Shown here one piece after another: positions 19,136 through 29,404 of a DNA stretch of 64,000 nucleotides. The notes beneath the pieces were generated by a model that did not search any database, was not told where the DNA came from, and saw only the letters and a list, made by a program, of their open reading frames with translations. Position numbers and translations under genes: made by a program. Source of the DNA: an uncultured Pseudomonas sp. (GTDB taxonomy: Bacteria; Pseudomonadota; Gammaproteobacteria; Pseudomonadales; Pseudomonadaceae); assembly GCF_946885955.1 (NCBI RefSeq), contig NZ_CAMPHI010000016.1, positions 40,179 to 104,178 of the forward strand, written 5' to 3'. Each line of letters begins with the position of its first letter. The first letter of the stretch is position 1.

Positions 19136-21058
19136 ATGCCCATCATTACTCTTCCCGACGGCAGTCAGCGTTCGTTCGATCACCCGGTATCCGTACTCGA
19201 GGTGGCGCAATCCATTGGGGCCGGTCTGGCCAAGGCGACGGTCGCCGGCAAGGTCAACGGCAAGCTGGTCGATGCCTGCGATCTGATCGACAGCGATGCG
19301 ACCCTGCAAATCATCACGCCCAAGGATCAGGAAGGTCTGGAAATCATCCGCCATTCCTGTGCGCACTTGATCGGTCATGCGGTCAAGCAGCTGTTCCCCA
19401 CTGCGAAAATGGTGATCGGTCCGGTCATTGAAGAAGGTTTTTACTACGACATCGCATCCGAGCGTCCCTTCACCATGGAGGACGTTGCGGCGATCGAGCA
19501 GCGCATGCAGCAGCTGATCGAGAAAGATTACGACGTAATCAAAAAGATCACGCCGCGCGCCGAGGTGATCGACGTCTTTGCTTCGCGTGGCGAAGACTAC
19601 AAGTTGCGTCTGGTCGAAGACATGCCGGACGAGCAGGCCATGGGGCTTTACTATCACGAAGAATACGTGGACATGTGCCGCGGCCCGCACGTGCCGAACA
19701 CGCGCTTCCTTAAGGCGTTCAAGCTGACCAAGCTGTCCGGTGCCTACTGGCGTGGCGATGCCAAGAATGAGCAGCTGCAGCGTGTCTATGGCACGGCCTG
19801 GGCCGACAAGAAGCAGTTGGCCGCTTACATCCAGCGTATCGAGGAAGCCGAGAAGCGCGATCACCGCAAGATTGGCAAGCGTCTGAACCTGTTCCACACC
19901 CAGGAAGAAGCGCCGGGTATGGTGTTCTGGCACCCGAACGGCTGGACCCTGTACCAGGTGCTCGAGCAGTACATGCGTGGTGTGCAGCGTGAGCATGGCT
20001 ATCTGGAAATCAAAACGCCGCAGGTGGTCGATCGCTCGCTGTGGGAGAAATCCGGCCACTGGGCCAACTACGCCGAGAACATGTTCACCACCGAGTCGGA
20101 AAGCCGCGACTACGCGATCAAGCCAATGAACTGCCCGTGCCACGTGCAGGTTTTCAATCAGGGTCTGAAAAGCTACCGCGAGCTGCCGATGCGCTTGGCC
20201 GAGTTCGGCGCCTGCCACCGTAACGAGCCTTCCGGTGCGTTGCACGGGATCATGCGGGTGCGCGGTTTTACTCAGGACGATGCGCATATTTTTTGTACCG
20301 AAGAGCAGATGCAAAGCGAGTCGGCCGACTTCATCAAGTTGACCTTGGCGGTCTACGCCGATTTCGGTTTCACCGATATTCAGCTCAAGCTCTCGACTCG
20401 TCCGGAAAAACGTGTCGGCTCCGATGAGTTGTGGGATCGTGCCGAGGCAGCGCTGGCCTCTGCTCTCGACAGCGCCGGCCTGCCTTACGATTTGCAGCCG
20501 GGCGAGGGTGCCTTCTACGGGCCGAAGATCGAGTTCTCCTTGAAGGATTGCCTGGGGCGGGTCTGGCAGTGTGGTACCTTGCAGCTCGATTTCAACCTGC
20601 CGGTGCGTTTGGGCGCTGAGTTCGTCAGCGAAGACAATAGCCGCAAGCATCCGGTGATGTTGCACCGGGCGATTCTCGGTTCGTTCGAGCGTTTCATCGG
20701 GATTCTGATCGAGCATTACGAGGGCGCATTCCCAGCCTGGCTCGCGCCGACTCAGGCGGTGGTGATGAATATCACCGACAAGCAGGCCGAATTTGCTCTG
20801 GAAGTGGAAAAAACTCTCGGTCAAAGCGGTTTTCGTGCCAAGTCTGACTTGAGAAACGAAAAAATTGGCTTTAAAATCCGCGAGCATACTTTGCTCAAGG
20901 TTCCTTATCTCTTGGTTATCGGAGATCGGGAGGTTGAGACGCAAACTGTCGCCGTGCGTACCCGTGAAGGTGCCGATCTGGGCTCTATGCCCATCGCTCA
21001 ATTCGCTGAATTCCTCGCGCAGGCGGTTTCCCGGCGTGGTCGCCAAGATTTGGAGTAA
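19136..21058 (+). CDS. thrS: Threonyl-tRNA synthetase
   Basis: A class II synthetase of 640 residues. An N-terminal TGS domain ([14 protein letters not shown]) is followed by the editing domain with [11 protein letters not shown], the catalytic core with [10 protein letters not shown] and [13 protein letters not shown], and the C-terminal anticodon domain. ATG 19136 follows AGGAGAGGAGG and gives the standard P. aeruginosa length. It is the first gene of the translation operon thrS-infC-rpmI-rplT. Confidence 0.98.
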   Translation: MPIITLPDGSQRSFDHPVSVLEVAQSIGAGLAKATVAGKVNGKLVDACDLIDSDATLQIITPKDQEGLEIIRHSCAHLIGHAVKQLFPTAKMVIGPVIEEGFYYDIASERPFTMEDVAAIEQRMQQLIEKDYDVIKKITPRAEVIDVFASRGEDYKLRLVEDMPDEQAMGLYYHEEYVDMCRGPHVPNTRFLKAFKLTKLSGAYWRGDAKNEQLQRVYGTAWADKKQLAAYIQRIEEAEKRDHRKIGKRLNLFHTQEEAPGMVFWHPNGWTLYQVLEQYMRGVQREHGYLEIKTPQVVDRSLWEKSGHWANYAENMFTTESESRDYAIKPMNCPCHVQVFNQGLKSYRELPMRLAEFGACHRNEPSGALHGIMRVRGFTQDDAHIFCTEEQMQSESADFIKLTLAVYADFGFTDIQLKLSTRPEKRVGSDELWDRAEAALASALDSAGLPYDLQPGEGAFYGPKIEFSLKDCLGRVWQCGTLQLDFNLPVRLGAEFVSEDNSRKHPVMLHRAILGSFERFIGILIEHYEGAFPAWLAPTQAVVMNITDKQAEFALEVEKTLGQSGFRAKSDLRNEKIGFKIREHTLLKVPYLLVIGDREVETQTVAVRTREGADLGSMPIAQFAEFLAQAVSRRGRQDLE

Positions 21059-21060
21059 TC

Positions 21061-21609
21061 ATTATTAAGCGTGAAATGAGACAAGATAAACGAGCTGCAC
21101 CGAAGGCCCCGATCAACGAGAATATCTCGGCACGCGAGGTTCGGTTAATTGGCGCTGACGGCGAGCAAATTGGCATCGTCTCGATTGATGAAGCGCTTAG
21201 AATCGCTGAAGAGTCCAAATTGGACCTGGTGGAAATCTCCGCCGATGCGATTCCTCCGGTTTGCCGAGTCATGGACTACGGCAAGTCGATCTTCGAAAAG
21301 AAGAAGCAGGTTGCTGCTGCGAAGAAAAACCAGAAGCAAGTGCAGGTTAAAGAAATCAAGTTTCGTCCAGGGACGGAGGAAGGGGATTACCAGGTAAAAC
21401 TGCGCAACCTGGTACGTTTCCTGAGTGATGGGGACAGGGCCAAGGTGTCATTGCGATTCCGCGGCCGTGAGATGGCGCATCAGGAGCTGGGCATGGAGCT
21501 GTTGAAGCGGGTCGAAGCTGATCTGCTCGAATACGGCACCGTTGAACAGCATCCAAAGATGGAAGGACGCCAGCTGATAATGGTCATCGCCCCCAAAAAG
21601 AAGAAGTAA
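21061..21609 (+). CDS. infC: Translation initiation factor IF-3 (ATT start)
   Basis: About 182 residues. The conserved pseudomonad N-terminus [12 protein letters not shown] lies upstream of the first ATG (21076) and reads from ATT codons at 21061 and 21064. GGAG of the thrS end lies 5-8 nt before them. infC in E. coli and relatives starts at AUU, through which IF-3 represses its own translation, so this start is expected. The central helix-linker ([26 protein letters not shown]) and C-terminal domain are intact. Which of the two ATT codons initiates is not certain. Confidence 0.93.
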   Translation: MIKREMRQDKRAAPKAPINENISAREVRLIGADGEQIGIVSIDEALRIAEESKLDLVEISADAIPPVCRVMDYGKSIFEKKKQVAAAKKNQKQVQVKEIKFRPGTEEGDYQVKLRNLVRFLSDGDRAKVSLRFRGREMAHQELGMELLKRVEADLLEYGTVEQHPKMEGRQLIMVIAPKKKK

Positions 21610-21669
21610 CCACCAGGGCACGGCAGGCCTTGCGGTTATGTTTATCAACTGAATGCGGAGTATCCGAAC

Positions 21670-21864
21670 ATGCCAAAGATGAAAACCAAGAGTGGTGCAG
21701 CCAAGCGTTTTCTTAAAACCGCTAACGGCTTCAAGCACAAGCACGCTTTCAAGAGCCACATCCTGACCAAGATGTCCACTAAGCGTAAGCGTCATCTGCG
21801 CGGAAGCACCATGGTGCATCCGTCCGACGTAGCAAAAGTGGCGCGCATGCTGCGCGTTCGATAA
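21670..21864 (+). CDS. rpmI: Ribosomal protein bL35
   Basis: A highly basic protein of 64 residues, [20 protein letters not shown] at the N-terminus and ending VARMLRVR. Standard length and context between infC and rplT. Confidence 0.98.
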   Translation: MPKMKTKSGAAKRFLKTANGFKHKHAFKSHILTKMSTKRKRHLRGSTMVHPSDVAKVARMLRVR

Positions 21865-21890
21865 TCCGGTCAAGATAGAGGAAATTACTC

Positions 21891-22247
21891 ATGGCTCGTG
21901 TTAAGCGCGGCGTTATCGCTCGCAAGCGTCACAAAAAAATTCTGAAACTCGCTAAAGGCTACTACGGTGCGCGTTCGCGCGTATTCCGCGTTGCCAAGCA
22001 GGCAGTGATCAAGGCAGGCCAATACGCCTACCGCGACCGCCGTCAGAGGAAGCGTCAGTTCCGCGCCCTGTGGATCGCTCGTATCAATGCTGGTGCTCGT
22101 GTTAACGGTCTGTCCTACAGCCGTTTCATTGCCGGCCTGAAAAAAGCGTCCATCGAGATCGACCGTAAGGTATTGGCTGATCTGGCAGTGAACGAAAAAG
22201 CGGCGTTTGCTGCGATTGTCGAGAAAGCGAAAGCCGTACTGGCTTAA
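21891..22247 (+). CDS. rplT: Ribosomal protein bL20
   Basis: A protein of 118 residues opening [19 protein letters not shown], with [20 protein letters not shown]. It binds 23S rRNA early in 50S assembly and in E. coli represses the rpmI-rplT part of the operon. It lies 26 bp after rpmI. Confidence 0.98.
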   Translation: MARVKRGVIARKRHKKILKLAKGYYGARSRVFRVAKQAVIKAGQYAYRDRRQRKRQFRALWIARINAGARVNGLSYSRFIAGLKKASIEIDRKVLADLAVNEKAAFAAIVEKAKAVLA

Positions 22248-22291
22248 GTCCCCGACAATCACCGGGCTCGCCCGGTGTTGAACGTCACCAG

Positions 22292-22321
22292 TAGGGGAAG
22301 AGCCTTCAAGCTCTTCCCCTA
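22292..22321 (+). terminator. Terminator/attenuator hairpin between rplT and pheS
   Basis: A perfect 12-bp stem TAGGGGAAGAGC/GCTCTTCCCCTA with a 6-nt loop, then TTTCGT. A second hairpin (CACCGGG/CCCGGTG, 22260-22277) lies just before. The position is that of the E. coli pheST attenuator, but no Phe-rich leader peptide was seen, so simple partial termination is as likely. Confidence 0.7.
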
Positions 22322-22342
22322 TTTCGTATCTGGAGTCTGTAA

Positions 22343-23359
<1,017 letters not shown>

Positions 23360-23397
23360 AGACACACGACCGTAACCGAATTGTTCAGGAGAGCAGG

Positions 23398-25776
23398 ATG
23401 AAATTCAGTGAAAAGTGGCTGCGTAGCTGGGTCAACCCCCAGGTATCCCGCGATGAGTTGGTGGCACGCCTTTCCATGGCGGGCCTCGAAGTCGATAGCG
23501 TTACCCCGGCCGCGGGCATATTCAGCGGCGTAGTGGTGGGCGAGGTGTTGAGCACCGAGCAACACCCCGATGCAGACAAGTTGCGCGTGTGCCAGGTCAG
23601 TAACGGTACGGAATCCTTCCAGGTGGTTTGCGGCGCGCCGAATGTCCGCCCGGGTCTGAAGATTCCCTTCGCCATGATCGGCGCCGAATTGCCGGGCGAC
23701 TTCAAGATCAAGAAGGCCAAGCTACGTGGTGTCGAATCCAACGGCATGCTGTGCTCGGCTTCCGAATTGCAGATCAGCGAGGAAAACGACGGTCTGATGG
23801 AACTGCCCGGCGATGCACTGGTGGGGCAGGATATCCGTGCGTATCTTGATCTGGATGATGCCAGTATCGAAGTCGATCTGACGCCCAACCGCGGCGACTG
23901 TTTGTCCTTGGCGGGTCTGGCCCGCGAAGTCGGCGCTCTTTACGATGCGCCGGTCAGCCGCCCTGAAATGGTGGTCGTCGCCCCCAGTCATGACGAAGTT
24001 CGGCCGGTCGAAGTATTGGCTGCGCCGGCCTGCCCGCGTTACCTCGGGCGCGTGGTGCGCAATGTCGACCTGTCCCGGCCCACGCCGCTGTGGATGGTCG
24101 AGCGCCTGCGCCGTGCCGATGTGCGCAGCATCGATGCGGCGGTGGACATCACCAATTATGTGATGCTCGAACTCGGGCAACCGATGCATGCGTTCGATTT
24201 GGCCGAGATCAATGGCGGCATTCGTGTGCGCATGGCGGAGGAGGGCGAGAAGCTCGTCCTGCTGGACGGTCAGGAAGTCAGCCTGCGTGCCGACACCCTG
24301 GTTATCGCTGACCACCAGCGTGCCCTGGCGATTGCCGGCGTCATGGGTGGCGAGCACAGCGGCGTCAGCGGCAATACCCGCGATCTGTTCCTCGAAAGTG
24401 CCTTCTTCGACACCATTGCGATCGCCGGTAAGGCGCGTTCCTATGGCCTGCATACCGATTCTTCGCACCGCTTCGAGCGTGGTGTGGATTGGCAGCTGGC
24501 CCGCGAAGCGATGGAGCGGGCAACCGCATTGCTGCTCGACATCGTCGGTGGCGAGGCCGGGCCGATCATCGAGGTACTTCATCAGGAACACCTGCCTCAG
24601 GTTGCGCCCGTCACCTTGCGCGCTGAGCGCATCGAGCAGATGCTCGGCCTGAAAATGGATGAGGCGGAAGTTGTCCGCTTGCTCACCGCTCTGGGCTTGG
24701 GTATTCGCGCTGAAAAAGCAGGGCAATGGCAGGTTGAAGTGCCGAGTCATCGCTTCGATATCAGTATCGAGGTCGACCTGATCGAAGAGCTGGCGCGCCT
24801 CTATGGTTACAACCGTCTTCCGGTGCGCTACCCCCAGGCGCGCCTTGCGCCGCAAGCCAAAGCCGAAGCCGCTATCGAACTGCCGGCGTTGCGCCGTTTG
24901 TTGGTTGCGCGTGGCTATCAGGAAGCAATCACCTACAGCTTCATCGACCCGAAACTGTTCGAACTGTTCAGTCCTGGCGTCGAGCCCTTGCTACTGGCCA
25001 ACCCTATTTCCGCCGATATGGCGGCGATGCGTTCGTCGCTGTGGCCGGGGTTGGTCAAGGCGCTGGAACATAACCTCAATCGCCAGCAATCACGCGTTCG
25101 ACTGTTCGAAAGCGGCTTGCGTTTCGTCGGGCAGTTGGACGGTTTGAAGCAGGAGCCAATGCTCGCTGGTGTCGTCAGTGGTAGTCGTCTGCCGGAAAAC
25201 TGGGCCCATGGTCGCGATGGCGTTGATTTCTATGATGTCAAAGCCGATGTCGAGGCGTTGCTTGCCAGTGCGGGCGCTGCGAACAGTTTTAGTTTCGTGC
25301 CGGGCGAACATGCGGCGCTGCACCCGGGGCAAACCGCGCGCATTGAGCGAGATGGGCGCTTGGTCGGTTTCGTCGGTGCCATTCACCCCGAGCTGGCCAA
25401 GTCTTTGGGCTTGGATCAACCGGTATTTCTGTTCGAGTTGCTGTTGAGCGAGATCACCGTTGGGGGCATGCCACGCTTCCGAGAGCTCTCGCGCTTCCCG
25501 GAAGTGCGTCGTGATCTGGCGTTGCTGGTGGATCGTGAGATCGAAGCCGAGGCGTTGCTCTCCGATATCCGTGAGACTGCGGGTGAGTGGCTCACTGACC
25601 TCAAGCTATTTGATGTGTATCACGGTAAAGGTATTGATCCTCATAGAAAAAGCCTTGCCGTCGGCTTGACCTGGCAGCATCCATCACGCACTCTTAATGA
25701 CGACGAGGTGAGCACCACAACGCAAAATATTCTCACCTCCCTGGAACAAAGGTTCAACGCCACGTTAAGGAAGTAG
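23398..25776 (+). CDS. pheT: Phenylalanyl-tRNA synthetase beta subunit
   Basis: A protein of 792 residues. An N-terminal EMAP/OB-like tRNA-binding domain (AGIFSGVVVGEVLSTEQHPD) is followed by B3/B4 editing and B5 domains. The C-terminal ferredoxin-fold anticodon domain (PRFRELSRFPEVRRDLALLV) is intact. It ends 3 bp before ihfA, so ihfA is co-transcribed. Confidence 0.98.
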   Translation: MKFSEKWLRSWVNPQVSRDELVARLSMAGLEVDSVTPAAGIFSGVVVGEVLSTEQHPDADKLRVCQVSNGTESFQVVCGAPNVRPGLKIPFAMIGAELPGDFKIKKAKLRGVESNGMLCSASELQISEENDGLMELPGDALVGQDIRAYLDLDDASIEVDLTPNRGDCLSLAGLAREVGALYDAPVSRPEMVVVAPSHDEVRPVEVLAAPACPRYLGRVVRNVDLSRPTPLWMVERLRRADVRSIDAAVDITNYVMLELGQPMHAFDLAEINGGIRVRMAEEGEKLVLLDGQEVSLRADTLVIADHQRALAIAGVMGGEHSGVSGNTRDLFLESAFFDTIAIAGKARSYGLHTDSSHRFERGVDWQLAREAMERATALLLDIVGGEAGPIIEVLHQEHLPQVAPVTLRAERIEQMLGLKMDEAEVVRLLTALGLGIRAEKAGQWQVEVPSHRFDISIEVDLIEELARLYGYNRLPVRYPQARLAPQAKAEAAIELPALRRLLVARGYQEAITYSFIDPKLFELFSPGVEPLLLANPISADMAAMRSSLWPGLVKALEHNLNRQQSRVRLFESGLRFVGQLDGLKQEPMLAGVVSGSRLPENWAHGRDGVDFYDVKADVEALLASAGAANSFSFVPGEHAALHPGQTARIERDGRLVGFVGAIHPELAKSLGLDQPVFLFELLLSEITVGGMPRFRELSRFPEVRRDLALLVDREIEAEALLSDIRETAGEWLTDLKLFDVYHGKGIDPHRKSLAVGLTWQHPSRTLNDDEVSTTTQNILTSLEQRFNATLRK

Positions 25777-25779
25777 CGT

Positions 25780-26082
25780 ATGGGGGCTCTGACGAAAGCT
25801 GAAATGGCGGAACGTCTGTATGAAGAGCTGGGCCTGAATAAACGGGAAGCCAAGGAGTTGGTGGAACTGTTCTTCGAAGAGATCCGCCAAGCGCTGGAGC
25901 TCAACGAACAGGTCAAGCTCTCGGGGTTCGGCAACTTTGATCTGCGCGACAAGCGTCAGCGCCCCGGTCGTAATCCAAAAACGGGAGAGGAAATTCCAAT
26001 CACGGCTCGCCGTGTGGTGACTTTCCGTCCAGGGCAGAAACTTAAAGCCAGGGTTGAGGCATATGCTGGAACCAAGTCATAA
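25780..26082 (+). CDS. ihfA: Integration host factor alpha subunit
   Basis: A DNA-bending protein of 100 residues. The HU/IHF signature [21 protein letters not shown] and the IHF-alpha start [26 protein letters not shown] are visible. It pairs with IhfB. It is relevant to the island downstream, because a consensus IHF site lies in the hrpL promoter at 47237-47249. Its end overlaps the merR gene. Confidence 0.98.
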   Translation: MGALTKAEMAERLYEELGLNKREAKELVELFFEEIRQALELNEQVKLSGFGNFDLRDKRQRPGRNPKTGEEIPITARRVVTFRPGQKLKARVEAYAGTKS

Positions 26083-26419
26083 CGACGAACTGCCCGCGAT
26101 ACCTGGCAAGCGCTACTTCACCATCGGTGAAGTCAGCGAACTCTGCGCGGTCAAGCCGCACGTACTGCGTTACTGGGAGCAGGAGTTTCCCCAGCTCAAC
26201 CCGGTTAAGCGCCGTGGCAATAGACGTTATTACCAGCGTCAGGATGTGCTGATGATTCGTCAGATTCGTGCGTTGTTGTACGACCAGGGCTTCACCATCG
26301 GCGGCGCAAGGCAGCGCCTGTCCGGCGACGAGGCCCGGGACGACACCACTCAATACAAGCAGCTCATCAGGCAGATGATTGCCGAGCTGGAGGATGTCTT
26401 GCTGGTATTGCGTAAGTAG
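26063..26419 (+). CDS. MerR-family transcriptional regulator
   Basis: A protein of 118 residues. The helix-turn-helix reads [28 protein letters not shown], followed by a short coiled coil. ATG 26063 gives [19 protein letters not shown], the usual N-terminus in Pseudomonas, where this gene always follows ihfA. It overlaps ihfA by 20 bp. There is no effector domain, so its signal is unknown. Confidence 0.93.
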   Translation: MLEPSHNDELPAIPGKRYFTIGEVSELCAVKPHVLRYWEQEFPQLNPVKRRGNRRYYQRQDVLMIRQIRALLYDQGFTIGGARQRLSGDEARDDTTQYKQLIRQMIAELEDVLLVLRK

Positions 26420-26510
26420 CCGGACCTAATCAAAAAGTTTCCATATTTCAGAAGCTTAATGTATAGTTCGCGGCGTTTCAGGATGTACCGAAACAGAAGT
26501 AACGCCTAGT

Positions 26511-26587
26511 CGGGGCGTAGCGCAGTCCGGTAGCGCACTAGCATGGGGTGCTAGGGGTCGAGTGTTCGAATCACTCCGTCCCGACCA
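26511..26587 (+). tRNA. tRNA-Pro (GGG)
   Basis: A tRNA of 77 nt with encoded CCA. The acceptor stem CGGGGCG pairs with CGTCCCG (one G-T pair). The anticodon arm CTAGC-ATGGGGT-GCTAG gives anticodon GGG. The T arm contains GTTCGAATC. It is the last core gene before the disrupted region leading to the secretion island. tRNA-Pro genes are common island attachment sites, but no direct repeat of its 3' end was seen in this window. Confidence 0.96.
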
Positions 26588-26603
26588 AATAATTCAATGA
26601 CTT

Positions 26604-26634
26604 AGCCCGGTTCCGAAAGGACCGGGCTTTGTTG
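26604..26634 (+). terminator. Terminator after tRNA-Pro
   Basis: AGCCCGG, an 11-nt loop, then CCGGGCTTTGTTGTTT. A stem with a T-rich tail. Confidence 0.8.
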
Positions 26635-27126
26635 TTTCTGGGAGTTCAGGTTTCTGCTCGCCAATTGGTTGCCAATTGCGATTTGAGGGCGTGCTTTCAA
26701 TTGGGGCTGCTCACTTTTGAGTGGCTGGCTCAACCCGTTTTTCCGCTAAGCGCTGGTCAGGATAGAGAGCAAGGGGCAGAGCCCCGCATCTGACTTGGAC
26801 GTTGTGGCCCTGCCCAAACCATCCGTACATCACCATCCATTCTTGCGGATGGCAGAGCTGCTTGCACTTCTCGCCAAGCTACGGCGTTACCGAGGCGATA
26901 CCCCGTCTCCATCGGCCAGGTCCGCTCGACCGCCAACAACCAACAGCGTAAGGCGAGTTGAGCGGGGCCTTTGTGGGGCTCAACAGCAGTTGGGTCGCCG
27001 ACCAGAGCCCTTACCTGGTACATCGGCATGGCCAATAGCAGTCTGTTTATCGAAGCCTCAGAGGCCACAGGCGTGGATACCAAGCGCAACTGGGCCGTCC
27101 AGGCCAGACTGCGTCTGGTCGATGAA
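26635..27126. other. Disrupted intergenic stretch, no intact gene seen
   Basis: About 490 bp after tRNA-Pro. Open frames of 60-130 codons exist on both strands but none has a ribosome site or recognisable domain, and they overlap each other. It reads as gene debris at the edge of the island, continuous with the chemoreceptor fragment that follows. Confidence 0.45.
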
Positions 27127-27300
27127 TTGGCCGTTTCTGAACTGGCCGTTCAGTCCCAGCGGCAACAGGTTGAGCGCACAGGTACAGTCGTCGGTTTGAT
27201 CACCGCGGTTGCCGAGCAGGCCAACATGCTAGCGCTCAATGCCACCGTTGAAGCCGCCCGGACCGGTGATCAGGGCCGCATGTTGGCGGCGCTGATCCTC
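27127..27300 (+). pseudogene. Remnant of a methyl-accepting chemotaxis protein
   Basis: The translation includes GLITAVAEQANMLALNATVE followed by AARTGDQGR. This is a slightly altered copy of the hairpin tip of chemoreceptor signalling domains ([26 protein letters not shown]). Only about 55 residues match; upstream lacks sensory or HAMP regions, and after QGRMLAALIL the similarity stops. It is best read as a decayed internal fragment. Confidence 0.55.
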
Positions 27301-27336
27301 TGTTGGTATGACGCTCAGATGCCCGCGTGGCTGCGC

Positions 27337-27966
27337 TCAGGACAGCCCTTGGGTCATGACGTAGCGGACGATATCGGCGGTGCTGGTAAAGCCCATCTTT
27401 TCCATCAGGCGTGCTTTGTGGGTGCTGACGGTCTTGTGGCTGATCGCCAGTTCCGTAGCGATCGCCGTGACGCTGAGACCATGGGCGAGTAGGCGCATGA
27501 TCTGCAGTTCGCGGTTGGTGAGTTCGTCATGCGGATTTTCTGCGGCCGGCCCGGTGGCGGCGAAGGCTATTTGTTCGGCGAGCTGAGCATCGATGAAGCG
27601 CCCGCCGGCAGCCACTCGGCGGACTGCCACCAGCAGGGTTTCCGGATCGCGGTCCTTGGTCACATAGCCCGCTGCACCGGCCTTGAGTGCACGCTGGGCG
27701 ATGGGCACCTCATTGTGCATGCTCAGTACCAGGATCGGCAGTTGCGGGTAGTGGCTGTGGACGCGAGACAGCAGATCCTCGCCACTGATGCCCGGCATGC
27801 TCATATCTAGCAGCAGCAGATCTACATCGTTGTGCCGCAGCTGTTTGAGCAACACCGCGCCGTTCTCCGCTTCACCAACTACATGCAGGTCGCCAGCCAG
27901 GGCAAAAAGCTGTTTCAACCCTTCGCGCATGATGGCGTGGTCATCAGCGATCATCAGTCGAATCAT
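27337..27966 (-). CDS. NarL/FixJ-type response regulator, orphan
   Basis: A protein of 209 residues. The receiver has the acidic pair in IADDHAIMREGL, phospho-Asp in LLLLDMSMPG and Lys in GYVTKD. A C-terminal LuxR-type helix-turn-helix follows (LTNRELQIMRLLAHGLSVTAIATELAISHKTVSTHK). The start ATG overlaps the stop of a kinase remnant as ATGA, so it once followed its partner kinase in an operon. The kinase is now lost but for about 60 codons. Erwinia HrpY, which activates hrpS, is a regulator of the same class next to its T3SS, but the similarity may be only class-level. It may now take phosphate from another kinase. Confidence 0.85.
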   Translation of the reverse strand: MIRLMIADDHAIMREGLKQLFALAGDLHVVGEAENGAVLLKQLRHNDVDLLLLDMSMPGISGEDLLSRVHSHYPQLPILVLSMHNEVPIAQRALKAGAAGYVTKDRDPETLLVAVRRVAAGGRFIDAQLAEQIAFAATGPAAENPHDELTNRELQIMRLLAHGLSVTAIATELAISHKTVSTHKARLMEKMGFTSTADIVRYVMTQGLS

Positions 27967-28155
27967 GGGGGCCTCGGGTAAATCTGCAAAGGGATGTGTA
28001 ATTGAACACAAGTATCCTGCCCAGGGGTACTGTCTATTGTCACTGTACCTCCGAGCATGTGGTCGTGTTCACGCATTCCGAGCACACCCTGCGTGCCTTG
28101 GCGCGTCTGCTCCGGATCGAAGCGCGTGCCACAAGTCGGTCGTAGCTAGCCGACC
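27963..28155 (-). pseudogene. C-terminal remnant of a sensor histidine kinase
   Basis: Reading towards the response regulator gives RFDPEQTRQGTQGVLGMREH followed by DHMLGGTVTIDSTPGQDT and LHIPLQ. This is the last part of a NarX/DegS-type HATPase domain (GF-DP...GLLGMRERAELLGG...STPGQGT). The frame meets a stop just upstream, at about 28156, and nothing further resembles a kinase. The island terminator begins 26 bp later. The kinase was apparently cut by the event that installed the secretion island. Confidence 0.7.
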
Positions 28156-28181
28156 TTGCTACTCGCCGTCGAACAGGAGGC

Positions 28182-28214
28182 AAAAAAAATCCCGACGGGC
28201 CTAAGCCCGCCGGG
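28182..28214 (-). terminator. Terminator after hrpN
   Basis: On the minus strand, CCCGGCGGGC, loop TTAG, GCCCGTCGGG, then A and eight T. A strong intrinsic terminator 21 bp after the hrpN stop. Confidence 0.93.
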
Positions 28215-28234
28215 TCGATTGCCTTGCATGAGAG

Positions 28235-29404
28235 TTAGCTGGCGACCTTGCCCAGCCCTTCGCTCGCGATATTGCTGGCAGCCAGCATGGCGTCGCCCGC
28301 CATGGCCAAGCTGTTGGTCTGGGAAGTGCTGCCCAGCATGACGTCCTTGATGGTGTTCTTGGCTTCCATGAACTTGCCCATGCTCTCACCGGTCATGCCG
28401 TCATCGTCCGGGTTGCTCAGGGCTTCTGCCCAGGACTTGCTGTCCGTCTTCACCGAGCCGCCATCCTTCTGGTACTCAGGCTTACCGTAGACTTCCGGAT
28501 GCTGGTCCATGAACTTGCCGATTTCTTCGGCCGAGCCACGGTCTCCCTCGTTCACGAAATGGCGATTATCGCCGTCCTTGTGGGTACCGATGTCGTTCAG
28601 CCCTTGCAGCGTCATGTGCGTTGCGAGGTCCAGACCGAAACCCATACCGGTCTGGCCCATGCCGCCCATGCCACCGCCCAGCAAGGCGTTGCCCAGGCCG
28701 CTCAGGCCACTGGAGAAGGGATTGTTAGCGAAGGGACTGCTCTGTGAACCACCCGCAAACGGGTTATTGGCGAACGGATCACCGCCCATCCCGCCACCCA
28801 TACCACCGCCCATACCGCCCCCCATACCGCCGAACGGGCTCATGCCACCCATACCGCCGCCGAACGGGTTCATGCCGCCCATGCCGCCACCGAACGGGTT
28901 CATGCCGCCCATGCCGCCGCCGAACGGGTTCATACCACCCATCATGCCGCCCAACATGCCCATGCCGAGGCCCATAATCGCCTCGTTGAGGGAGTTGTCC
29001 AGAATGCTGGAGAGGGCGTCGCTCAGGCCTTGCTTGAAGGCGTCGCGTTCGCCCGCGTTCAGGGTATCGTTCTCGGACAGCTCCTCTTTCCAGTTGCCGG
29101 CCTTGCCATGCGGGGTGCCGTAGGCACCGCTGGAGGCATCCATGAACTCGGCCAGCATCTTCAACAGGGGGTTATCGGCGGTCTTGCTGCCTTTATCCCA
29201 ATCGTTGATTTTCGAGATGCCGTGCTTGTCGGCATCGCCGAACAGGCCTTTCATCAGCGTATCCGTCAAGTTGCCGATAATGTCCTGGGCGCCGCCGCCC
29301 AGAAGTTCGTTGGCCATCCCGAGGCCGCGCCCCTGAGGTGTAACGGTCAAGGTGATGTTTATAGCGGTGGAAGCTGCGTTTCCAAGGATACTTCCCAGTG
29401 ACAT
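28235..29404 (-). CDS. hrpN: Harpin HrpN
   Basis: A secreted harpin of 389 residues: glycine-rich, heat-stable type, without cysteine. The C-terminal third matches the remembered Erwinia amylovora HrpN very closely (QGLNDIGTHKDGDNRHFVNE, IGKFMDQHPEVYGKPEYQK, KSWAEALSNPDDDGMT). The centre holds NPFGGGMGGM repeats not found in Erwinia. Harpins act outside the bacterium, elicit plant responses and aid translocation. It has its own Hrp box at 29519-29546 and a terminator. HrpN is an Erwinia/Dickeya/Pantoea hallmark; P. syringae normally uses HrpZ and HrpW. GAGGAA precedes the ATG. Confidence 0.93.
   Translation of the reverse strand: MSLGSILGNAASTAINITLTVTPQGRGLGMANELLGGGAQDIIGNLTDTLMKGLFGDADKHGISKINDWDKGSKTADNPLLKMLAEFMDASSGAYGTPHGKAGNWKEELSENDTLNAGERDAFKQGLSDALSSILDNSLNEAIMGLGMGMLGGMMGGMNPFGGGMGGMNPFGGGMGGMNPFGGGMGGMSPFGGMGGGMGGGMGGGMGGDPFANNPFAGGSQSSPFANNPFSSGLSGLGNALLGGGMGGMGQTGMGFGLDLATHMTLQGLNDIGTHKDGDNRHFVNEGDRGSAEEIGKFMDQHPEVYGKPEYQKDGGSVKTDSKSWAEALSNPDDDGMTGESMGKFMEAKNTIKDVMLGSTSQTNSLAMAGDAMLAASNIASEGLGKVAS
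28782..28944 (-). repeat. In-frame tandem repeats in hrpN (NPFGGGMGGM)
   Basis: Three 30-bp units encode NPFGGGMGGM, followed by SPFGGMGGG and a run of MGGG units. The DNA units differ only at a few third positions, so the array is young or kept uniform by recombination. Unit number is likely to vary between strains. Confidence 0.85.

Noticed and set aside
26511..26587. tRNA-Pro as a proven attachment site
   Set aside because: No integrase gene and no direct repeat of the tRNA 3' end were found in the window; the right end of the island is outside it.
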